This document shows positions 36,701 to 41,759 of a stretch of 43,378 bases of DNA, piece after piece. Made by a program: the position numbers and the translations under genes. The stretch is taken from positions 1 to 43,378 of the forward strand of contig NZ_VYIK01000029.1 in NCBI RefSeq assembly GCF_008709575.1. Reading direction: 5' to 3'. The notes under the pieces are model-generated. The model saw only the letters and a program-made list of their open reading frames with translations. It had not been told where the DNA came from and ran no database searches. Origin of the DNA: Mycobacterium sp. (lineage in GTDB: Bacteria; Actinomycetota; Actinomycetes; Mycobacteriales; Mycobacteriaceae). Every line of letters begins with the position of its first letter. The stretch's first letter is position 1.

Positions 36701-36844
36701 TCCGGCGGCGTCGACGATCCGCAGCGCAACCGCGTCGGGACACCGCCGCACCGATTCGGCGATCACCTCGGGAACGCGTCGATGAGCTGCTGTTCCGGCG
36801 AGCTGGCTGCGCTCGATTTGACTGCAGTTGACTTCGCTTGCCAT
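27737..36844 (-). CDS. NRPS: FAAL-ACP-Cy-A(Cys)-PCP-Cy-MT*-PCP-Cy-PCP, loading and elongation
   Basis: A 3035-aa assembly-line protein. Domains: fatty-acyl-AMP ligase (about 24-580; QYSSGSTGEPKG, SWLPLYHDLGIFWG, GNYFPNDIE); ACP (600-665, S629); Cy1 (680-1095) with N812-D817-S820; adenylation (1110-1620) with Cys-type residues D1317, L1318, Y1321, N1360, L1388, S1389, I1421, W1422; PCP (1640-1705, S1668); Cy2 (1722-2115) with N1847-D1852-S1855; a degenerate methyltransferase/epimerase-like region (2140-2400, EVGARTGL); PCP (2430-2495, S2462); Cy3 (2518-2930) with intact D2638-D2643-S2646; PCP (2950-3015, S2979). The last two modules lack A, so one A domain must load several PCPs in trans, as in HMWP2. 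ATG 36844 is the first in-frame start and overlaps the leader ORF stop (TAATG). Confidence 0.94.
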   Translation of the reverse strand: MASEVNCSQIERSQLAGTAAHRRVPEVIAESVRRCPDAVALRIVDAAGTDVWTYQRLWDRVCSIRDGAFADLAPGSRVVLAKAGDGDYVAGFVAALAAGLVAVPLFLPSTDAPDRFLRRAEHVLRDCDPSAVYTSADLVDTFARTTLLSGLAIRTADSAVETARSAPARAAAGTADIAFLQYSSGSTGEPKGIVNTHASMLHQLAIALALWNRPDDIHTVSWLPLYHDLGIFWGVLLALGTGGTATLISPFDFVRNPRIWLETVDEVRGNWIAGPDFSYRLCLDAFDDAAIAALDLSCLHLAISGAEPVRASTLRDFAARFGPAGLRAEALAPQYGLAEAGLAVSGTVRPRLWMQASFDAEQLNRGRAVKIDAPCPADRRTHTLVSCGDSTLGWDVRIVDPKRRTVLPDGRVGEIWVGGAGLPDGYWRRPQQTTETFGATTADGLGPYLRTGDAGFRDDGELYICGRYRDLIIVGGGNYFPNDIEVTVEGAHCGVAGGGACAVQPEQAAAPGEWWVIAETNSPADDLEDFSRVLQRRILAAHQIAPQRIVWVRPRTLPRTTSGKIRRRKALHMLTAGEFDVVHQVSTQPNLCTDERPSSELARCVAGLLGVSIDELERDTDLTALGLTSMMTAQVVEWAATRRRHLEFADLYAEPTLEHWQRLFDAASPVPTSLASGSDTFALTALQRAYWVGRDAGQPLGAVGCQTYFELEGTTGIDCDRLGAALDALAGRHPMLRSMFPDADQGRVAAGTIHPPLRVHDLTGATDTACDHHLDVIRNRLRTHRFDIESGDTWRVELTRIPGRCILHFAINLIIADLTSIGIFLRDLAALYRGEELPPVSAGVGRLRCAVTSSTPADTAERLPEGPQLPRAVEHDIAFRRRQHRLDPVAVATIDTACRAHAVTRAAVFLAAYTLVLRRWSSTDDFLVNVTTFGRPPGVSDVIGDFTATHLYRAQLVEPAGFAEQARSVQRGLRAALRAPESTELLAAQLRRGTGHSGLAPVVFTYAADSAVLAQRDIDTLGAVGAVVSMTPQVIIDNQITALGNDLIVSWDYRSGCFPPGVVEDMFDAYVAVLESLGDHDWSAPVAVALPEHSRMIRQRRNATAVHRPGGLLHDRFREQAGTDPERIALRWAAGEFDGSPYADPIALAGPYVSYGMLDEYARRIAAALADRHAPGSIIGIRLPKGPAQVAAVLGVLMAGCSYLPIGVDQPPDRVDRICALSGLSGLIGPRQLLDDATCSAPVVHDIEAMIECAPIEPVRVPPDSAAYVIYTSGSTGEPKGVRVSHAAALNTILDVNRRNNIGATDRVLALSALDFDLSVYDIFGPLSCGASVVTIAEQSRRDAFRWHVLLTEFAVTVWNSVPALLDMLLIAAGEQPGALASLRSVFLSGDWIALDIPARLRHVAPEARLVAMGGATEAAIWSNEFVVAEVDPDWVSIPYGYPLSNQMFRVADSLGRDCPDYVAGELWIGGAGVALGYHNAPELTAERFVVDESGQRWYRTGDLGCYWRDGTLQFLGRADSQVKIGGHRVECGEIEHVLRGHPWVDNAAVVPIRGNMALGAVIVGGGAAAELGDSAASQLSGYLSTRLPQYMVPRVFVVRAELPLTGNGKIDRRQVSADVENAAKRGTLQTRTGLSPVEQVVADVWSEVLGSPITGRDDNFFARGGDSLCATQVAAALKRRGVLGADVGHLFARQTLGEFSAGCIFAAPQPAGDGFGNVGLGKFPLTRLQQAYVLGSAGMNGSTCAPTFFAIVLESTRGEDVDLDRFAAVVACCVDEFDVLRCALDTDTSQRVHAEVAPARITIVEGAHPDALMRAMAAASYDPRAVPVLRCYALAGTSRYVGMLVNYLSLDARSLAVVIATIVADYQRLPRPRPVDRGAGVFARYAAESLSADFTLDRAVSAPPTLPAGRALPTSRVDVVRSSFTLDASVFTGLREHAAQLCVTPTALIFEAFADALYSIGAGERFAIVVPVSHRPEYAPPDREVLGNFTRLALCDVDYRSIRPGSPEAVRAVQEQLWRAVGSATDATGQLAALRSAGSPGYPVVFTSTLGLAPQGPAELTSVGTLTQTPGVWVDCQVEDHAGGARISWDTAVGVVEDDALVTAFARFESAVRRHVGQGPEAADAALPVASRPADSGWAGAVIAAAAGLCHAGQIRPEYAALVTRWRQSAPMPTSAAPGHDVERAARRLADIVTGAASPQTLIGDPQLAPEEMLLAEHRLHRALDELCERIFGYARDIGRRLRVVEVGARTGLVTARLTDLIGAVVEEYLCFEPNPVLAQIAAGRRASMPTRQITSPEQTAATPVDVAVCCGSLHQLPDPGAVLDRLAMADGGWLWLVEICEVTAATLASAAVVNPGLLSAGSLRTADQWWRFLAEHRWQPIQMVQDGPGVTIVARREPSIPSPQALPGTDSAASAPATTPARIADDSTLATIAAIWQRHLDPAGSLPAADDDFFLLGGDSLAATRVYADLQVAGFTGLSLVDLFNYPVLGELAAQAGTPTSLQAQPDTPSPPHDDSRFPLTAVQRAYLAGRVGGFLLSGVAAHCYFEFEAGDFDRSRFETAARQLVQHHPGLRTTVSASSDSAVVHPNPLEPVVSDYDDVRAQLRDQVIDLTTRPGIDFGIQSCADGRVKVGISMDNVMLDGTSMMIALAQLDYLYRGGRADELPSLPTTFEHYLHTHPELQPDADESALPQLAASRDYWRARLPSLPPAPQLAPMQVLLDIDKPVFERVEAVLCQADWSRITQACRGHRVTAASFLLANYARVLADWAGAQHFCVNVTLFDRDPGVAGIEHVIGDFTSLLLVECHVDANLSIWEQARRLQAQLITDLPHRAADAIWLQRELLRYHGRPADAIFPVVFTSGLGLIDTSGASQFGSLVFGCSQTPQTLLDFQMWEKAGSLSLSWDFVTQAIAPEVARRRLDMMVQAMISVTTPVPETGRENPFTGDAFAERVAEICAGVLGVPRVERCDNFFQLGGDSVAATRVVEALSREVSPTASLRLLFENPVIGEFAEKIRSIPACSGTSVDAAIEEGVL

Positions 36845-36945
36845 TAGGTCAGTGGTCGGCTCGACCGCCGAAGAAGTTCCCGACGCCTTCGCGCTGATAG
36901 TGGATTCGATTCAGGGTCTTGAGTATTGGGGTCGTTGATAGTCAT
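36844..36945 (-). CDS. Leader ORF 2 (33 aa), coupled to the NRPS start
   Basis: A 33-codon ORF filling the whole space between leader ORF 1 and the NRPS. Its ATG (36945) overlaps the ORF 1 stop as ATGA, and its TAA overlaps the NRPS ATG as TAATG. The product begins MTINDPNTQDPESNPLSA and ends in an Arg/Leu-rich tail with RRRRELLRRSSR. It has no own Shine-Dalgarno, so translation would rely on coupling. I know no family for it. It could be a short docking or regulatory peptide, or only a device that delivers ribosomes to the weakly initiated NRPS gene. Confidence 0.55.
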   Translation of the reverse strand: MTINDPNTQDPESNPLSARRRRELLRRSSRPLT

Positions 36946-36974
36946 TGGTAGCGGCGGCGGTCGTACCGGTTCAT
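36942..36974 (-). CDS. Leader ORF 1 (MNRYDRRRYQ) with strong ribosome binding site
   Basis: A 10-codon ORF preceded by GAGGAGG with 7-8 nt spacing, the best Shine-Dalgarno of the operon. It encodes MNRYDRRRYQ, Arg- and Tyr-rich, and stops with TGA overlapping the ATG of leader ORF 2. In the same frame, past the TGA, the sequence stays open to 36852-36854 and would encode a segment ending REGVGNFFGGRADH. Ribosome stalling on the Arg run, stop read-through or plain coupling are possible roles; none is proven. No Cys codon is present, so a cysteine attenuator of the known actinobacterial type is unlikely. Confidence 0.55.
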   Translation of the reverse strand: MNRYDRRRYQ

Positions 36975-37200
36975 CTTGCTGCCTCCTCGACGGTTCTGGT
37001 CGAATTCGCTCCCGACGACACCAGGCCGAACTCTAGGTGCAATTAATTTGCATCTATGCCGACGTCGTTGTCAACCCCGCTCACCCGCGCCGACAGCCAT
37101 CGATCGGCTGCTCTGCGGAACTTTCCGGTGCCACGCGACGACGAATGACGAGGGGCGCCGCCTGGCGTCGTCACCACACCAGGAAGCAGAGGTAACCGGC
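36975..37200. promoter_or_regulatory. Divergent control region of NRPS operon and HMA gene
   Basis: This stretch (about 230 bp, or 356 bp counting the leader ORFs) separates the minus-strand NRPS operon from the plus-strand HMA-domain gene. It holds the Fur-type palindrome at 37034-37056. On the minus strand TAGAGT (37035-37030) fits a -10 just downstream of the palindrome core. On the plus strand TAATTT (37044-37049) fits a -10 inside it. Both promoters would thus be blocked by one bound repressor. No further gene was seen; the plus frame open from 36976 overlaps these sites and has no codon logic. Confidence 0.55.
37034..37056. promoter_or_regulatory. Fur/Zur-type palindromic box
   Basis: TAGGTGCAA-N5-TTGCATCTA: 8 of 9 arm positions are complementary, in an AT-rich island of a GC-rich genome. 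Read on the minus strand, its core is TGCAAAT-T-AATTGCA, a 7-1-7 repeat (6 of 7 matched), the architecture of Fur-family boxes. Against the FurB/Zur consensus I remember for mycobacteria (TGAAAATnATTTTCA) it agrees at 11 of 14 informative positions. It is the best candidate operator for metal control of the NRPS operon and the divergent HMA gene. Confidence 0.6.
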
Positions 37201-37455
37201 ATGGCCGACGAGAACCCGGGAGGAGTGAGTCCGCGGATCGAGCCTTCTCGTCACGAGTCGGACATCCGGATCGACGGAATGGCGTGTGCGTCGTGCGCGG
37301 CTCGCATAGACGAGCTGCTCAACGCCATCGACGGCGTCACGGCGTCCGTCGACTTCGCCCGATCCCGCGCCACCGTAACCTGCACCGGAGCCGTAACCGC
37401 TGCACAGCTGGTCACCGTGATCGAAGAAGCCGGCTACAAAGCTGAAATCGGGTAG
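37201..37455 (+). CDS. HMA-domain metal-binding protein (copper-chaperone-like)
   Basis: An 84-aa stand-alone heavy-metal-associated domain. After an acidic/polar N-terminal tail (1-20), it has the metal motif GMACASC (26-32; ligands C29 and C32) and the ferredoxin-like fold pattern with RATVTCTG and VIEEAGYKAEIG. Such proteins carry Cu(I), sometimes Zn(II), to P-type ATPases or sensors; no ATPase is in the window. ATG 37201 has GAGG about 9 nt upstream; the longer open frame from 36976 is rejected. It is divergent from the NRPS operon and 3 bp before a methyltransferase gene. A role in handling the metal of the NRPS product is inferred. Confidence 0.85.
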   Translation: MADENPGGVSPRIEPSRHESDIRIDGMACASCAARIDELLNAIDGVTASVDFARSRATVTCTGAVTAAQLVTVIEEAGYKAEIG

Positions 37456-37458
37456 GAC

Positions 37459-38220
37459 ATGACCAGCACTATCCACACCGATCCGTACGCTGTGTCGGCG
37501 GAGTTCTACGAAGTGATGGCGATCCCGCACTGGGCAGCGAAGCGCGACGTGCTGGTGGCTGCACTGACTGGCGCTGGAGCGGTGACGGAGCCGGTGCTCG
37601 ACGTCGGAGCGGGCACCGGGCTTTCGACGGTGGCCATCGCCGACACCATCCCCGCCGTGGCGATCCATGCTGTCGAGCCGTCGGCGGCGATGCGCGCCGC
37701 TCTGGTGTCTCGGATCCTCGGCCGCGAGGATCTCGCCGACCGCGTCACCGTGCACCCGGCCGGCATCGAGGACGTCGACCTCCCCGACCGTATCGGGGCC
37801 GCGGTACTGATGGGTGTCATCGGCTTTCTCGACCGGGACGCCCGCGAACGGCTGTGGACGCAGCTGCGGCACCGGATCACGCCCCGGGCTCCGGTGGTCG
37901 TCGAGGTCATGGCCATCGATCGACCGATGCCCGTGCCCGAGATGACCATCGCCGAGCAACGGATCGGTCGCCGCCACAACGAGGTACGCATATCCGGTCA
38001 GCCAGCCGGAGACGGCGTCCAGCGCTGGAAGATGCGTTACCAGGTACGCGAAAACGACCAGATCGTCAGGGACGTCACCGCCGAATACGTCTGGCACACC
38101 GTCGGCTTTGCCGAGCTCGCCGAGGAAGCCGAAAAACACGCCATGACGTTGCGGCAGCTGCACCCGCTCATCGGTGTGCTGCACGCGCGGAACTCCCACC
38201 AGACCACCAGCGACCACTGA
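37459..38220 (+). CDS. Class I SAM-dependent methyltransferase
   Basis: A 253-aa methyltransferase with motif I VLDVGAGTGLS (46-56), acidic motif II HAVEPSAAMR and a post-motif IV segment VVVEVMAIDRP. Only 3 bp separate it from the HMA-domain gene, so the two form one transcript, divergent from the NRPS operon and sharing its control region. It could modify the NRPS product (N-, O- or C-methyl, in addition to the embedded MT) or be a small-molecule methyltransferase with another role. The substrate cannot be read from the sequence. Confidence 0.85.
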   Translation: MTSTIHTDPYAVSAEFYEVMAIPHWAAKRDVLVAALTGAGAVTEPVLDVGAGTGLSTVAIADTIPAVAIHAVEPSAAMRAALVSRILGREDLADRVTVHPAGIEDVDLPDRIGAAVLMGVIGFLDRDARERLWTQLRHRITPRAPVVVEVMAIDRPMPVPEMTIAEQRIGRRHNEVRISGQPAGDGVQRWKMRYQVRENDQIVRDVTAEYVWHTVGFAELAEEAEKHAMTLRQLHPLIGVLHARNSHQTTSDH

Positions 38221-38301
38221 TCACGTCGGATCCACTGCGGCGGCCGGTAGCTGAACTACCTGTCGGCAAAAACGATACGAGAAGAAAGTACGAGGCCTAT
38301 T

Positions 38302-40683
38302 ATGTTGCGCGGGTTGACCGGGCTCGAATCACAACACCCGATCCGCCGTCGCGTCGCTGCCGCGGTGACACTGCTGGGCGCGAGCCTCTTCGCCGCCGTC
38401 CCGATCCTGGCGCCTACGGTTGCCCGTCCGCGTGAGATGACATTGACCGCCGGCGCGCTCGACCTGATCACTCCGTGGGAGCAGCTCATCAGCGCCACCG
38501 GCACCAATGCCCAGGCGGTGTTCACCGCCGGTCAGGAGGCTTTTAGCACGTTGTTCTCCGCTGATCCGGCGCCGCTTGTGCAAAATCTGCCGACCGCGCT
38601 GGAAGCCGTTTCGCTGATCGGCGCGCCCGGTGTCGTCGCGTCGGCGGTGGACCAACAGACCCTGGGCGGTTTCGCTCAGACCAGTGCCGGCGGCCTGTTG
38701 AGCGGTGGTTTGCCGGTCCCTATCGAAGATGTGCACGGGGAGATCATCCAGGCCCTGGTCGGCCAGGGTTTCGGGGTGTCGCCCGGCCTGGAAGGTGAAT
38801 TGATCACCGCTGCCGAAAGTTTCGCGTCGTCACCGCTAAGCGGTGTGCTGATCGGAATGACGGGCCCCCTGGTCAGCCCTGCGGTGGAGCTATTCGACAG
38901 CCTCCAGACCGCCTTCGCCGACCTCGCCGGGACCAACGCCGATCCGACGGCAGCGCTGGACACTGTGCTCAATACCCCCGCCAACGTCGTCGACGCGTTC
39001 TTCAACGGCGCCACCTTGAACCTGGACTGGCTTGCGCCATTGTTCGAACAGTTCGTCAGTAACGGTGATGACGGCGGCGAGTCGATCAGCGCGCTGAGTT
39101 TCGCCTTCGGCGGACTGTTCAGCCCGGGCAGTGTGGCCGACGGAGTCGGCGGGGTCGCCAACGGTGTCGGGGGCTCGTTCTTCAACTCGGTGGGGATGGA
39201 TCTCGCCTTCGTCCCGCCGGACGGCGACGCCGGCGCCACGCTGGATGTCCCGGCGATCGGGGTCGGCCCGATCGCCGCCGTGGAGAGCCTGGTCAATATC
39301 GTCGGCGAAGTGTTCAACGGCAGCCTGCTCGGCTACCCCGACAACGCGCTCACCGCCCCCGTCACCACCACCGTGCCCACCGGTGATGACCCGTTTTTGA
39401 CTTTTGCCACCGCGGTTGACGACAATGCCGCCAATAGCGTTGCCGCCGAACTTGATTCGACGCTAATCCGCGCCGACCCAGGCCTTGCCGCCACAATCGA
39501 CGGATATGTGATCGACCCGTCGAGCATCCCGGCCGGCGACATTCCCGCTGCCCCCGGAATCGACAACGCGTTCGCCGACCTGCTGCCCGTCACCGCCACC
39601 GCAGCGCAGGTCGCCGAGGCGAACCGGCTCGATGCCGTCATGTTCGCCGAGCTGGCCGGCGCCGGGCAGACCAGTACCATCGCTTCGCTGGACACCCAGG
39701 TGAGCGTTCTGACATCGGTTGTCCCGCCGGTCAACGCACAGCCGTTCACCGACTTCGCTGCCGCCGTGGGCAACGCCGACCCGGGTGCTGTCATCCTCGA
39801 CACGAATCTCTATGACCTCAATCCGAACCTCGCTGTCACGTTGGACGGGTACGTGCGCGACCCGGTGAGCATCCCGACGTCCGACGTGACGACCGCCCCC
39901 ACCGCCGATGACGCGTTCGCTGCGCTGCTCGGCCCCCATGCCACCGCCGCGCAGCTGCTCGAGGCCACCGAACTGGACGATGTCCTCTACAGCGCTTCGG
40001 CCCCGCGTGCCTCCGAGAGCGCCGCCCTGGTCTCTGCGATGTCGCCCATCGCCGACGACCCGTTCAGCGACTTCATGTCGAGTACCGGGTCGAGCCTCGA
40101 TGTATCGGGCCTGGACTCGGCCCTGGCCAACGCCGACCCCACTCTCGCCAACGTCCTGAACGGATACGTCGACGGCAACCTGAGCCTCCCGGCGGATGGG
40201 CTGTTGACCGCGCCCACCGGCGATGACCCGTTCGCCGAGTTGCTCGGCGCCAACGCCACCACCGCGCAGATCACCGAAGCGACCCAACTGGACAACGCTT
40301 TGTACACCGGCTTGACCGCCGCCGGCGACACCTCGCTCGCCGCCACGCTCAGCGGCGATGCCGCCGCGCTCACCGGCACCACTATCCGGCCGGCGAGCAC
40401 CGGGGATCCATTCCTGTTGATCGCGGCGGCGTTGGACAGTCACGCAGTCGGCGCTTCCGGTGCGCCGCTCGACGGGCTCGGCCAAGCTGCCGGTTACCTC
40501 GACTCGATCATGCCCGTCTCGCTTGACCGATCGTTGTACACCAACCTGGCGGTCCCGCTGGTGGATCTGATCGTCGCCGCTGAGACCCACGTGGACCTCA
40601 CCGTCCCCGCCGACCTGTCCTACCTGGGCTTCGCCGTGATCGAGCCGCTCAGCGCAATGGCAGTAGCTGCCCTGATGCCCTGA
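38302..40683 (+). CDS. Secreted repeat protein of unknown function
   Basis: A 793-aa Ala/Asp/Leu-rich protein with very low Lys and Arg. The N terminus (HPIRRRVAAAVTLLGASLFAAVPILAP, here given as two parts: RRRVAAAVTLLG and ASLFAAVPILAP, about 15-38) is a signal peptide or signal anchor. Residues 45-350 resemble the hydrophobic, Gly-rich C-terminal regions of some mycobacterial PE-associated surface proteins. From about 363 the protein consists of diverged repeats of about 105-117 residues. The start ATG 38302 has GAGG about 8 nt before it. Cell-envelope or secreted location is likely. The C-terminal hydrophobic stretch (IEPLSAMAVAALMP) ends the protein. No enzyme motif was seen. Confidence 0.75.
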   Translation: MLRGLTGLESQHPIRRRVAAAVTLLGASLFAAVPILAPTVARPREMTLTAGALDLITPWEQLISATGTNAQAVFTAGQEAFSTLFSADPAPLVQNLPTALEAVSLIGAPGVVASAVDQQTLGGFAQTSAGGLLSGGLPVPIEDVHGEIIQALVGQGFGVSPGLEGELITAAESFASSPLSGVLIGMTGPLVSPAVELFDSLQTAFADLAGTNADPTAALDTVLNTPANVVDAFFNGATLNLDWLAPLFEQFVSNGDDGGESISALSFAFGGLFSPGSVADGVGGVANGVGGSFFNSVGMDLAFVPPDGDAGATLDVPAIGVGPIAAVESLVNIVGEVFNGSLLGYPDNALTAPVTTTVPTGDDPFLTFATAVDDNAANSVAAELDSTLIRADPGLAATIDGYVIDPSSIPAGDIPAAPGIDNAFADLLPVTATAAQVAEANRLDAVMFAELAGAGQTSTIASLDTQVSVLTSVVPPVNAQPFTDFAAAVGNADPGAVILDTNLYDLNPNLAVTLDGYVRDPVSIPTSDVTTAPTADDAFAALLGPHATAAQLLEATELDDVLYSASAPRASESAALVSAMSPIADDPFSDFMSSTGSSLDVSGLDSALANADPTLANVLNGYVDGNLSLPADGLLTAPTGDDPFAELLGANATTAQITEATQLDNALYTGLTAAGDTSLAATLSGDAAALTGTTIRPASTGDPFLLIAAALDSHAVGASGAPLDGLGQAAGYLDSIMPVSLDRSLYTNLAVPLVDLIVAAETHVDLTVPADLSYLGFAVIEPLSAMAVAALMP
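39388..40410 (+). repeat. Diverged ~105-117-residue protein repeats
   Basis: Three repeat units begin with DPFLTF (residue 363), QPFTDF (480) and DPFSDF (586), with a partial fourth at DPFLLI (702). Each has an ADPxLAxxxxGYV block, an SxPxxDxxxAP block and a DxxFAxLLxxxATxAQ block ending in an L-D-x-x-x-Y/F-A/S helix. The similarity is clear in protein and blurred in DNA, so the duplication is old. Confidence 0.7.
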
Positions 40684-40695
40684 GTTGACCCTGGC

Positions 40696-41574
40696 ATGTC
40701 GCACGCCGACGCGGACAGCAGACGGGCCTTGACGAGCAGAACCACGCTCGAACTCGGCGAAATTCAAGAGACGTTGTTGATTCCTCTCTACGCCCGGGCA
40801 TGCGATGCCGCTTCACGTCGCCCAGTGCTCGGTGACCGGCGGGCGCGTGAACTCGTCGACGCCATCAACTATGATTTCACCCGATTTCGCGGTAGGTCGT
40901 TGTCCGGCTCGGTGTTTCGCTCATCGATTTTCGACGGCTGGACGGCGCGATTCCTTCGCGAGCATCCGGCTGGAACCGTGGTCGAACTCGGCACCGGGCT
41001 CAACACCCGCTTCGACCGACTCGACAATGGCCGGGTCCATTGGTTCGATCTCGATCTTGCTGATGTTATAACGTTGCGCCGCCTGTTTTTCCGAGACAGC
41101 GCGCGTTACCGGATGCTTACCGGGTCGCTCGTCGACATCGAGTGGTTTGCCGACGTCATAGCCGGTCCTGCGCCGTACCTGTTCCTCAGCGAAGCTGTCT
41201 TGATCTATCTCAGCGCCGAGGATGTGCGTCGCGCATTGACCCAGCTATCCTGCGGCTTTCCCGGTTCACTGATAGCTTTTGACACTGCAGGCACCCGGAT
41301 GGTCGCCAACCAGGATCGCAACCGCGCACTGGCCCAGGTCAACGCGCGGCTGCACTGGGTCTGCGACAACCCGCGCGACATCGAGCGCTGGGGCCTGCAC
41401 CTACTCGACAGCCGAACCCTGGCGACCCCGCAACCCGAAATCGCCACAACCTGGCAACGACGACAGCGCTACGGTATGTCGGTGCTGGCGCGGCTGGCCC
41501 CGCCAATCGTCAACACCTACAAGTTCAATCTCTTCAGGCTCGCGAGCCGACCTGGTCTTTGCCCGCCGGGATGA
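40696..41574 (+). CDS. TcmP/LCMT-type (PPM1 family) methyltransferase
   Basis: A 292-aa member of the leucine-carboxyl-methyltransferase/TcmP family (PF04072), common in mycobacteria and in polyketide or NRPS clusters. Signatures are VVELGTGLNTRFDRLDNG (motif I region), WFDLDLADVITLRR and the FLSEAVLIYLS motif. These enzymes often O-methylate carboxylates or hydroxyls of small molecules. It starts 12 bp after the secreted repeat protein. It could tailor the NRPS product, for example by esterifying a free carboxylate, but linkage is only positional. Confidence 0.88.
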   Translation: MSHADADSRRALTSRTTLELGEIQETLLIPLYARACDAASRRPVLGDRRARELVDAINYDFTRFRGRSLSGSVFRSSIFDGWTARFLREHPAGTVVELGTGLNTRFDRLDNGRVHWFDLDLADVITLRRLFFRDSARYRMLTGSLVDIEWFADVIAGPAPYLFLSEAVLIYLSAEDVRRALTQLSCGFPGSLIAFDTAGTRMVANQDRNRALAQVNARLHWVCDNPRDIERWGLHLLDSRTLATPQPEIATTWQRRQRYGMSVLARLAPPIVNTYKFNLFRLASRPGLCPPG

Positions 41575-41699
41575 GCGGATAACGCGGAACTTTCGACAGC
41601 TGGCGTGCGACTAGTGGACACGTCGGGGTCGATGCTCGTGCCGCTCACGGGCAGTCCTGCCTCGCGGGCAGTGTCGGAACGAAAGGATGTTGCGTCGCC
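41575..41699 (+). promoter_or_regulatory. Gap before the PPE gene
   Basis: A 125-bp stretch between the TcmP-type gene and the PPE leader. It has two copies of cgggcagt (about 41648-41655 and 41664-41671) and an AAAGGA Shine-Dalgarno at 41682-41687. A promoter is plausible but no clear -10 was found. Confidence 0.3.
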
Positions 41700-41759
41700 A
41701 TGACGGGGCAGGTGGTGGCTCGGGACGTGGCCGCCCGGCTGATCGGGCCCGGCCGGTGA
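41700..41759 (+). CDS. Small leader ORF (19 aa) coupled to the PPE gene
   Basis: MTGQVVARDVAARLIGPGR, whose TGA overlaps the PPE GTG start (GTGA). AAAGGA lies 12-13 nt before the ATG, longer than ideal. It may exist to deliver ribosomes to the PPE start, which lacks its own Shine-Dalgarno. Whether the peptide itself matters is unknown; the alternative is that PPE starts at ATG 41687 with a 23-residue extension, which the PPE family does not have. Confidence 0.4.
   Translation: MTGQVVARDVAARLIGPGR

Noticed and set aside
36976..37200. 75-residue N-terminal extension of the HMA-domain protein
   Set aside because: It runs through the palindrome and promoter region, has no family similarity and lacks a ribosome binding site; ATG 37201 has one.
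27600..37200. Salicylate-type siderophore (mycobactin or pyochelin proper)
   Set aside because: The loading domain is FAAL-like, not DhbE-like, and no salicylate synthase, lysine hydroxylase or MbtH-like gene is present.
38246..38260. ggtag-N5-ctacc inverted repeat before the secreted repeat protein
   Set aside because: Only 5-bp arms with no neighbouring promoter element; expected by chance at this frequency.
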